64,000 nucleotides of DNA, from positions 22,115,790 to 22,179,789 of the forward strand of contig OX442415.1 in NCBI GenBank assembly GCA_949361645.1, given 5' to 3'. Both the position numbers and the translations under genes were made by a program. This document shows positions 55,453-64,000 of this stretch, piece after piece. Below the pieces are notes generated by a model. The model was not told the DNA's origin. It searched no databases and worked only from the letters and a program-made list of their open reading frames with translations. The stretch comes from Spongilla lacustris (Eukaryota; Porifera; Demospongiae; Spongillida; Spongillidae). Every line of letters starts with the position of its first letter. The first letter of the stretch is position 1.

Positions 55453-55512
55453 GTAAGTTGTCTTTTCGAGTTGAAGAATTGGCTATAAGTGTCTTGTTCT
55501 GTTTCCAATCAG

Positions 55513-55766
55513 GAGGAAAATCCAATACTTGATGATGAACTGAATGCAGTAATAGCAGATATTGAAGATAACTTAATGAAATTAAAGACAACGCCAGATG
55601 ACATGTTGTCGAAAATTTTTAAAGCACTTGAAGTAGAGCACTGGGGAACAAAACATGATGATCGCGTCATAGCTCTTAGGCAGTGGTCAAGGGAAATGGG
55701 AAGGGAAGCTACAAGCCATCTTGCATATCATTTAAACAGGATTGAGCTGTGTCTAATAAGTAAAAA
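55513..55766 (+). CDS. Roco copy 2, death-fold module 1 exon
   Basis: TTTCCAATCAG acceptor and AAA|GTAAGG donor. It reads EENPILDDELNAVIADI, then MLSKIFKALEVEHWG and HLAYHLNRIEL. It has a slightly longer linker than copy 1 (an extra KTTPDD-type segment). Confidence 0.68.
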
Positions 55767-55824
55767 GTAAGGTCATGTATACAACTGGGTACTTATGATC
55801 GATGTTTGATGAACATTTTAATAG

Positions 55825-55897
55825 GATTGATTATGGTAATTACTGCACTAGAGATGACCAGGCATCCAGTACTGTGCATAACCCTGGTGGAGGGAAT
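55825..55897 (+). CDS. Roco copy 2, 73-nt linker exon
   Basis: TTTTAATAG acceptor and AAT|GTAAGT donor. IDYGNYCTRDDQASS and a Gly-rich end; same length and phase as in copy 1. Confidence 0.65.
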
Positions 55898-55975
55898 GTA
55901 AGTGAAAGGATAGCAATTTGCAGAATATGTGAGCTGTGATGCTTTTGTTGTCATTACCTGTTTGACCTCTTGTAG

Positions 55976-56217
55976 AGGATTGCAGTAGTGACTGACAGTG
56001 AACTGGCATGGTGTTCTAGCCACCTCAGTCGTGAAGCTGACCTCTCTGTATTGATTTCACATCTTGGAATACCAGTTGAAGCACAGGAAGGTCTATCAAA
56101 GCAAGCAATATCACTACTTAAATGGTGGCAGCATCACCATGGCAATAAAGCCTCCAGGCACAAGCTAGCTGATATCCTCCAAAGCTGTGGCCAAGGATTT
56201 GAACAAGCTGCTGCATA
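55976..56217 (+). CDS. Roco copy 2, death-fold module 2 exon
   Basis: ACCTCTTGTAG acceptor and GCATA|GTAAGT donor. LSVLISHLGIP, ISLLKWWQHHHG and HKLADILQSCG, as in copy 1. Confidence 0.7.
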
Positions 56218-56285
56218 GTAAGTATTCGTGAATGAATCCTTATGTCATACATGGACATGCATTGACCAGTACATTTTTTGTACAG

Positions 56286-56556
56286 CCTCAAACCTGATAT
56301 GAAGACATTAGTAAGCAGCCTCAGTAAAGAGTGTGCAGTGAAGTGGAACAGACTTGGTCTTGAGCTGGACATCCCTGATGACACACTGCAGGTCATTGAA
56401 GAGGACACTCATAACTGTGATGAAGCTCTGAAAAAGGTGCTGCGGGAATGGCTACATAACTGTACCAATCCAACATGGATAGCTGTTGTGCAAGCTTTGA
56501 AAACTATAGGACTAAACCAAACAGCAAGTATAATTGAAAAGATATATAGTGTTTAA
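56286..56556 (+). CDS. Roco copy 2, C-terminal death domain exon (intact)
   Basis: TTTTGTACAG acceptor. It reads LKPDMKTLVSSLSKECAV, then KWNRLGLELDIPDDTLQVI, VLREWLHNC and WIAVVQALKTIGL to TAA. This is a canonical death domain pattern (W-x-LG-x(2)-L-x-I, W-L, AL-x(2)-IG). Death domains make homotypic contacts in innate immune and cell-death signalling. This exon carries the 11 bases that copy 1 has lost. Confidence 0.82.
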
Positions 56557-57086
56557 AATTATTTATACCAGCTGCAATTTAAAAAGAAAATCGAATGGCG
56601 TAGTTTTATGTTTAGGCATTGAATTTGTACAATTGTTAATTATATACCTGTATACAATTTGTATCTATCTTTAAATGTACTGTGTTTTTGTATAGTCAAT
56701 TTTTGTAAAACATGTTAAAAATATATTTCTTATGAATGGTAGTTTGAAAATGTATACAGAGGAAGTGAGAATATACAGATATCTTATATCTTAGATTTAA
56801 AAATGTGGAAAAGTGTGATAGTTTTTGTTTGACGAATAATTAGCTCTTATGTAAAATGCAACATTAGACATCTATCCTAAGTATTGAAACTTTTGTGGTG
56901 TCTAGCAGCTTGGAAAAGCTTTTGAAATATATTGGCAAGCTCTTTCATAATACGTGTTGTGGTTACATAATATAGGTCTACATAAAGAGCTTCCTAATAA
57001 AATTACCATTTTATTAGTACTTGGAGACAGTCATATACCTAGACCGGGGGATGGGGTTACCATAAACCAATCAGGGGATCCTGGGT
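56557..57086. other. 3' flank of Roco copy 2
   Basis: AT-rich and homologous to the region after copy 1. No exon seen. Confidence 0.4.
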
Positions 57087-57503
57087 ATGATGCTCCTTGA
57101 TCTGATAGCAGGTGGAGAAGTCTCCCAAAGGTCTTCTTGGTCATGGTCCTCAAGGATTGCAGATAGTGCGTGCTGCTTTGGTGGGGTTTCCATGAGGGTA
57201 GCCGTACAGAAAGGTTACTGTACTGACCCTCTACTCTGTGCTCCCTGTAGAAAAAGGTTCCACTACTCTCTTACCAGCAGGAACAAAGAAATTGAATTGC
57301 TCTCTAGCTGTGCTCCATGTCCACTGAACAATTCCTTGAGGCACACAGGGAAGCAAAATAAGCAGCTGGTGAATGTCTCCCTAGAGAATACCTCTTGGGA
57401 GACTGTCTCCAAGCATCCTCAGTTAACTGAAGACCTACATGTCACATTCCTCAAAGCAAACCAAGACTACTCCATCAAATGTGGTCGCGGATACACTGTA
57501 TAA
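57087..57503 (+). CDS. Uncharacterised 138-codon frame
   Basis: Open from ATG to TAA with several Cys (LLCAPCRKRFHYS, SSCAPCPLN) and a CGRGYTV end. I recognise no family. The equivalent area after Roco copy 1 is not open, so it may be a chance frame in degenerate duplicated DNA. Confidence 0.2.
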   Translation: MMLLDLIAGGEVSQRSSWSWSSRIADSACCFGGVSMRVAVQKGYCTDPLLCAPCRKRFHYSLTSRNKEIELLSSCAPCPLNNSLRHTGKQNKQLVNVSLENTSWETVSKHPQLTEDLHVTFLKANQDYSIKCGRGYTV

Positions 57504-58050
57504 TCACAGGGCAATTTGCTGTATACACATCTCTATTGTTTAATTATGTATCCTACTGCTCCTGTATATTAATTGTTCTTGTATATTAACGAACTTGAAA
57601 ATTGATGAAACAAAACTGCTAGTGATAGGAGACACTTGGTAATGATATGGAATAAAAATAAGGACTTACAATGTGTAATACTTTTGTACATAACAGTATA
57701 TTTTTATATCTGTACTACCGGGGTGGTTAATGCAGTGGCCATATATTCTAACTCATGTGCCGAACAAATTGCAACAACTGTACAATATTACACTTTACAC
57801 TGGGCAAGGTATTTGGTACCATTTTGTGTTCATATGCTGAATGGACCCCATACAGTAGATACATGCAGAAGCAGATGAGCATTCTCACCGTGGAGTTCTG
57901 GCAATTAAGAATGCACAACAAGCATTAATTTAATGATGTCATTTGAATAAATTGAAGGCCACTTCTTTATAACACTTTTAAAAGTGTTTGTTAAATATAT
58001 ATATACCTTTTTTGTGTATGGAATTTCATGAGCGTCGCAACAGGTCCGGC
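57504..58050. other. Degenerate duplicated DNA
   Basis: 57590-57980 is homologous to parts of 28060-29360 (CTGCTAGTGATA, GCAGAAGCAGATGAGC, GGAGTTCTGGCAA). No exon. Confidence 0.4.
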
Positions 58051-58072
58051 AGGTCCGGCGGCCGCCGGACCT
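58051..58072. repeat. 22-bp perfect GC-rich palindrome
   Basis: AGGTCCGGCGG followed by its exact reverse complement, in AT-rich DNA, followed after about 10 bp by a ~30-base A-rich run and, at 58427-58458, a C homopolymer. Possibly the end of an element; no partner end was found. Confidence 0.7.
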
Positions 58073-58424
58073 ATATTTTCCACAAAAAAAAAGAAAAAAA
58101 AAAAAAAAAAAAATCATTGGCAAATATCACTGTGCTACAAACGTGTTTTACGCCAGCGTATATTTTAAAGTATAGCACCAATTTACGCTAGTTATACCCC
58201 TATCGTATATTAATAGAATCTCTGGCGTAAAACTAGTGGATAGGAACAGTATACACTTCAGTTATACGCGGAGTGTATATTTTTCTCTTTGGCACTTTAG
58301 TATACTCGTTGCGTAATCTTCTAGCTTTTAAGGAGCTAGTGAATATCAGCCGGATATTGTGTCGGTATTCTAATGCTCAATGACGCCATTCTTATCTCAT
58401 CCTCCTGGTCCCCTGCCCTTCACG

Positions 58425-58460
<36 letters not shown>

Positions 58461-58666
58461 CCCTAGCCTGCCCCTTGACCACCTTTTTTTTTTTTGAGAA
58501 ATATAATATTTCTGACATGCATGACTATACAGATATACACACACGTTCGAAACGCCGCGACAGCGTGTCCCGCGTCAGAAACTGAAATGAGAGGGCGTAC
58601 GTAAAACTTTGTACTACCAATAGACCTTGCAAGGCTTACCGTATATAGATATCACCATTCCGTACT

Positions 58667-59544
58667 GGGGCCGTTCATAAATTACGTCACGCAAAAGGGG
58701 GGGGGGGGGGGGAGGGGGTCTGAACAATTGTGACGGTTTGTGACGGGGGGGGGGGGAGGGGGGGTTTAGGCTGGCGTGATGTCACATTTTGAATTAAAAT
58801 TCATTGTCGTGGTCTATGATGCACGACGGTATTTAGCGGTTACTAAAATTGATTCATGTTGTGGGTAATATTGATCTACGCGCTCGATGATGGCATCAGT
58901 GCCATGCAGTCCACTTGCATTTGCTTTTTCGGCCGGTCGTGCAAGATCTGCTCTCTCTATTTCGCTTTAAACGTGATGCTGCAGAAACATATGGTGATTT
59001 ATAAGCGAGACAAGCCAAATAAGAGCTAGTTGCTGCCTAGTTGGGCATTGCCTGACTACCGGCGCATTAGAGTCACGCGCATCAAGTTGCTGCCCTATCT
59101 GAGGCACAGAGATGAGATAAAGTTGACTGCCTGAAACAGGCTAGGCAGTCTGGATTGGTAAAAATCACTTTGACCTCGAAGGAGGTAGCCACGCGGCCTA
59201 GAATGAAGAAGACCTTCATGCTTGCGACGATGTATGATATATTATTGACAGTAGTGTGGTCGACTTCAATGGACCGGAGTTGCCCGCATGCGAAAACTGT
59301 TTCTTTGAACTTTGCTTGCATTACGGCGCGAAACTGCACGCTCGAAACGATTTATGATTATTCATGAAGGGGGGGGGGAGCAAATGTGACGTAATTAAAA
59401 GGGGGGGAGCAAATGTGACGTAATTAAGAGGGGGGGGGGGGGGGGGGGGAGAGGATTATTGTGACGGTTCCGTGACGGAGGGGGGGGGGGGGAGGGGGTC
59501 CAAAACAGCCTTCATTTGTGTGACGTAATTTATGAACGGCCCCC
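58667..59544. mobile_element. 878-bp inverted-repeat DNA element (GGGGCCGTTCATAAATTACG ends)
   Basis: A 24-bp inverted terminal repeat beginning GGGGCCGTTCATAAATTACG is perfect at both ends. Inside, several G homopolymers alternate with GAGCAAATGTGACGTAATTA units and TGTGACGG motifs. A minus-strand frame at 59082-59339 is not recognisable. The superfamily is not assigned; no clear target-site duplication. Confidence 0.8.
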
Positions 59545-60472
59545 CTGCACAGTCAAAAGTGAAACTGGCAAAAGAAACTTTGACCCGTATAAAAGCATGC
59601 GCAGCTACCTAAAACAGCTTACTATGTCTTCAAGTATTTGGTCAAGTGCACACTACGGTGCTCTAGATAGGTAAGACAAAAAGAGCGCAATGGACGAGAT
59701 TAAAAGTTATGCACACTTGCCTGCAGCGTAATGGGAAAGAAAACAATGTACTGAACTTACACTTTGTGGTAGAAACACTTGCACGCTACGACATTCTGAC
59801 TAAAAGAACATGATAAAAGTACACAATTTACGTACCGACACGACTTCCTTTGCGATACGGAGGGAAAGAAGTTGCAATGTACGAAAAAACAAACGGCGCA
59901 AGATATACATGTATAAGGTCATACCTGCTGAGGGATTCGCGTCGCAGCTAAACAGCAGGCAATTAATAACACCGACCCCACGGCGCTAATAGCAGCTGTC
60001 AAGATTTGCGCGCTGTAATACGCTATCACGTGACGTACGTAGTAGACAAATGTTCAACGATCGTTTAAGGTAATCATGGTGTCATTGGCAAGGTCTGAGT
60101 GTGCATGTGCTAGCCATTACCAAGAAACTTGGTAGTAGTATACTTTTGTAAGTGAAAGAATGAAAACCTGTGGACGATGTATATATGACGCTGGAAATGA
60201 TGGCCTGGGACGAGGAAAAGCTAGCACTGAGAACGAGATAGTGTGCAAAAGGTTTAAAAAAAAAAAGTATTACCATGTAAGTTACTATAAAAGTAAGGGA
60301 CAAGGCTAGTAAGAAAGGAAGTGTGCATCTTTAGCTGTCCTATACATTTAGTGTAGAGTACTCTGCCCCCACTAAAAAGTGGCTAGCATTTAAACAAGCG
60401 TATTGGCATAATCAATCACAGCTGTATACCAATGTTTAATGTGTATTTTCCTGGGCATCCCCGCGGGGCACA
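59545..60472. other. Spacer, no gene recognised
   Basis: No supported exon or repeat. Confidence 0.35.
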
Positions 60473-60987
60473 TTTGTACACCAAGGGGCACAGGAAGCAA
60501 ATTTTTTGGCAGTTAGTTTGACGTTTATAATATTGTACAAGTCCTTATCTCTTTGGGCTGAAGCTTTGAAGCCCTAATGTAGTAGGCTGTTCTTGTAGCA
60601 GCTCATCTCAGCTGAACCACCAGGTATGTAACATGCTCCCAGACACAATTTGAAAATGCGCTGCGTAATTTAATAACCGAAGATAGCATATTTAGCGAGA
60701 GCAAGGACTTTGTACCCCACGTGCTTAGAATAAGTCGTTTTTTCCACCTATCTATATATAGCTATCATTTACGGGACAGTTAAAAAATTATTTATGCGCA
60801 TCAAATGTATTGGGTATCTCCAATTTGACAAGCTACTCTAAGAGCAGTGAATACAGTTAGGTCTTCAAAGCTTCGGCCCAAACAGATAATGACTTGCACA
60901 ATATGGCAAAACCATTAAATATCACTGGAAAGATGAATTGACTAATTGCCAAACAATTTGTTTTTCCTGTGCCCTTTGGTGTACAAA
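60473..60987. repeat. Foldback element with ~100-125-bp arms
   Basis: TTTGTACACCAAGGGGCACA and CTTATCTCTTTGGGCTGAAGC on the left are matched in inverted, diverged form at 60863-60987. About 290 bp of unrelated DNA lies between them. Confidence 0.6.
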
Positions 60988-61276
60988 CAATAGACATTAA
61001 AATCTTTTTGGAGTCCCAGTTCTTTCCTAAAATGTGCAAATAGCCTTGTTACTGGTACATGGAAGCATTAATGATTACGAAAATATGAGATCTCGTTAAT
61101 TTTTTTTGGTGGGGGGGGAGGGGGCTGGGGGGGGGGGGGGGATAATGTAGTACCGTGTGGTAACTAAATGTATATATAGGTGGGGTAGTGGTGGGTGCCT
61201 AGTGGCCCCTCAAGCTTCTGGTGTTATGTTACCCTATTGTTGAGTTGGGCCATGTTGTTATCTTCCACACTTGCAG

Positions 61277-61357
61277 GGAATCCATCCAGCGCTATGGCAA
61301 GTCTCCATATCTGTACCCCCTGTATGGGCTGGGAGAGCTGCCACAAGGATTTGCTAG
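61277..61357 (+). CDS. Rab GDI exon ([17 protein letters not shown]...)
   Basis: CACACTTGCAG acceptor and TAG|GTACAG donor. It reads [20 protein letters not shown] then LPQGFAR, the highly conserved GDI/REP block involved in Rab binding. It joins in phase to 61690-61789. Confidence 0.87.
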   Translation, partial: GIHPALWQVSISVPPVWAGRAATRIC

Positions 61358-61689
61358 GTACAGTGCACTGCTATGGCCAATCACCACGTACCTATTAAAA
61401 AGTATTCCATTTCATTGTACACTGTCTTTATTTGTTTGAACCATTCAAGCTACATGTATATGCAATCAGCCAGCACTGCTGATAAATTTATAATGTGCAC
61501 TGGCTATTTAAAAAAAAATCATTTCTCTTTAAGTATGTACATGCACCTGAATGGTTCAAACGTTCATGTACAAACACATTACATGTACCAAAACATCACG
61601 TATGTCAAATTTCAGTATGGTCCTGTGGAGGACTGTATATGTGATACATATGGTATCCATAACAACTGATAATGTTTGTCTTGCACTAG

Positions 61690-61789
61690 GCTGAGTGCCA
61701 TCTACGGAGGTACCTACATGCTGGACAAGTCAATTGATGAAATTGTGTATGAAAATGGACAAGTGGTGGGAGTCAAGTCACAGGGAGAG
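61690..61789 (+). CDS. Rab GDI exon ([14 protein letters not shown]...)
   Basis: TTGCACTAG acceptor and GAG|GTAAGT donor. It reads [19 protein letters not shown] and [10 protein letters not shown]. The next GDI exon (IARTK...) is not found downstream; Roco pseudogene sequence begins about 105 bp later. The missing exon's counterpart is at 29981-30049. Confidence 0.87.
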
Positions 61790-61892
61790 GTAAGTCAGTA
61801 CATGTACTTGTGTATAGAAGAGCTGTTTACAGTTTACATATGCACGTAACCAGTGTACATGTAATTAGTGAGCTCTCGTTATTGTTCAGAGA

Positions 61893-64000
61893 GCAAAAAG
61901 CATTCATCAACAGCAAGGCTTGAGTCTGACCAGTGTCTCAATGTGTGGGACAGTGGAGGGCAAAGGGTATTTTTAGATGTGCTTCCTCCTTTTGTGACTA
62001 TGCGGACAATGTTTTAGCTCATGTTTGATGCTTCTAAACCACTGAGTGAAATAGTAGAAGTGAACTGGAATAAAGAAGGCCATTCCACACATCTAGAAAC
62101 ACTAAACATAACTTGAAAATTCTTATACTTCAATGGATGTATTGCATACATGGCAGCTTTTTAAATAGGAGTGATGTTAAAATGCAGATTCCAGGTCAAG
62201 ATAGCCAAGTATCTCGATGTCCCCAAATTCTGGTAATAGAAACACATGGTGATAAGTTTACTGATGATGACAAGGAAGCAATCAAAGATGAACTTGAGAA
62301 AAAATATCCATTTCATGACCACGTGAAGGACACATTAGCATGAAAAGGGGTTATGAGGAAGATCCTGCATTTAAGAAAGTGATGGAGCTTGTGAAACTGT
62401 TTGTTTCAGATGCTCTGTGTATCAGCACTCCTGTGGCTTGGGTGCTGTTTCGCAAAGTTTTCATTAAGATAACAACAAAACAAAACAAGCCTGTTGTTGA
62501 AATGGACAAAGTGGCAATAATTTCCAAATCATGTGGAATACAGAACAGTTCATTGAACAGTGTCCTCAGCTTCTACCATGACCTTGGAGTGTTCCTTCAT
62601 TATGCATCTGTTGAGGGTCTGAAGGATGTGGTGATAGCCCAGCCTCAGTGGTTGGTGAAACATCTTGGTACCTTGCTGGCTCCAGAGCTACCTGATGAGA
62701 AGATAGATGGTCCAAAGGAGGCATGGAAGTTGTTACATCACCAGGGCATCCTTGTACAGGCACTATATGAAAAGGTATGGAAGGGAAAGAATGTTAGGCC
62801 ACAAGCATTGGTTAATTTGTTAGAAAGCCTTTCTCTGATACCAAAGATCTAAAAAGAAGCCATTGCTATTCCAAGAGCTTCCTTAAAATATGATGGGGCC
62901 AATATGTACTTCATGCCAGGTGTGCTGCCCATATCCACCAAGGAGGTGGAGCCAGATGTCCATGCTGTTCTCACAGCTGCTCCACTGCACCTGGTGTTCA
63001 GTACAAAGTATGTCCCTCCAGGGTACTTTCTTCGATTGGTCACTATTCTCAGCAGCAAGAATGATAATATTTGGATGATGTTTACTGATGAAATGGTTTA
63101 AAATAAGAGTGCACTTCAGTATCAAGTAGATGAAAGCTATGGAAGGATAGATAGCTTTACTGTATTCGGAGCACCATCTAGTATCCGCATAGATATGAGC
63201 AGAAAGGCACATTGTGCGTGTAATAGCAATTGGGCCAACTTCCCATGTACATGTCAGGCACTGCTGAAACTGCTGTATGGAGCAATCCATGAACAACAGT
63301 GGTTTCCTTCTGTTAAGGTTGAGCCAGCATTCCAGTGTAAATGTTCCCACATAGAGCCACATTTTGTAACCATTTCATTAACACATGAAAGTTCAACCGT
63401 TCTTCCATGTGAATACCAACAAGTACTTCCTCCTAGTGCAGATGAACAACATTGGTTAAGGATCCCATAGAGCAAGGTATGTTGTCTTAAAAACTGTAAG
63501 AATAGATCACAACTGTCTTGTCTTATTTCCAATCAGGAGGATAATCCAATGCTTGAAAAAGAACTTAAAGGACTAATTGCAGATATTGAACATACCTCAG
63601 AACAATTAAATTGTAATATTTTATCAAACCTTTTTACAACACTTGATTACATCACCGCCCTTAGGCATTGGTCACGTGGTATGGGAGGGGATGCTACATG
63701 TAGAAGCGATCTTGTGTATCATTTAAAGAGGATTGGGCTGCCACTATTGGGTCAAAAGTAAGATCATGTGCACTGCTGTATACTTAGTGATGTTTGATGT
63801 TTCTATAGGATAGATCATGGTGATTACTGCACTAGAGGTGACCAGGCATCCAGTACGTATGCTGTGCATAACCCTGGTGCAGGGAATGTAAGTGAATAGA
63901 TAGCAATTTGCAGACTATGTGAGCTGTGATGCTTTTGTTGTCAATACCTGTTTGACCTCATGTAGAGGATTGCAGTAGTGACTTACAGTGAACTGGCATG
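61893..64000 (+). pseudogene. Roco/death copy 3, 5'-truncated pseudogene running off the window
   Basis: Homology to copies 1 and 2 begins abruptly at their residues ~135 (SKEYSSTE region), so the ROC P-loop is absent. Lesions include TAG at 62015-62017 (Cys codon in copy 1), a TGA plus 1-base deletion near 62114, loss of several codons near 62340, a TAA at 62850, TTTAAA (stop) at 63098-63100 and TAG at 63468-63470 where others have CAG. Death module 1 (63537 onward) lacks the EVEHWG segment. Splice sites of the later exons are still recognisable (AATCAG at 63536, CTATAG at ~63808, TGTAG at ~63965). The last bases are within the module 2 exon. Confidence 0.85.

Noticed and set aside
58373..58585. 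Poly-Pro frame at the C homopolymer
   Set aside because: Product of the poly-C run; no splice or family support.

Overview
The window is animal genomic DNA, most likely from a sponge (demosponge). This is an inference, not read from a marker gene. It contains spliced exons of animal or holozoan genes (TGF-beta type I receptor, MAX-like bHLH-Zip, Ig domain), short GT..AG introns, AT-rich sequence, and a ROC-COR protein carrying several death-fold modules. It also has dense short inverted-repeat transposons and homopolymer G/C runs. No bacterial operon structure, rRNA, intact tRNA or CRISPR array was seen.

Layout. 0.3-1.9 kb: a single-exon gene with a nuclease-like segment and a degenerate protein kinase domain (Crinkler-like). 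2-11 kb: a mosaic of isolated minus-strand exons (DD3-3-like, SET domain, TGF-beta receptor I, Ig domain, damaged TRRAP exons) set among minisatellites and a 1.7 kb segment flanked by ~375 bp inverted arms. 11-16 kb: the 3' half of a Rab GDI gene copy with a frameshift in the last exon, plus MITEs. 16.7-17.5 kb: an inverted-repeat transposon. 18.1-26.9 kb: Roco/death gene copy 1, preceded by a 33-unit ~101 bp array. 30 kb: an orphan GDI exon. 33-36 kb: two kelch-repeat exons. 37-39 kb and 43.8-46 kb: two nearly identical dynamin/AIG-type P-loop GTPase genes, each broken by a different in-frame stop. Between them lie hAT remains. 46.8-47.4 kb: V-ATPase a-subunit and MAX-like exons. 48-53 kb: more transposons. 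53.4-56.6 kb: Roco/death copy 2, apparently intact from its P-loop exon onward. 58-61 kb: transposons. 61.3-64 kb: two GDI exons directly followed by a 5'-truncated Roco pseudogene (copy 3) that runs off the window.

Two themes stand out. First, the array upstream of Roco copy 1 is not only a satellite. Every unit carries an ATG, an open stretch of about 17 codons and a GTAAGT donor. In about 30 of 33 units the donor phase is the one that joins in frame, through a 35-nt exon and a 7-nt microexon, to the ROC P-loop exon. It therefore reads as a tandem cluster of candidate alternative first exons for a STAND-like signalling protein. Second, exons of at least seven conserved housekeeping or signalling genes are scattered, non-collinear, duplicated and partly broken, as expected from segmental duplication or gene-fragment capture (assembly error must be excluded). 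The Roco copies, the duplicated GTPases and the kinase look like a rapidly evolving, immune-type accessory locus. That role is inferred from domain content only.
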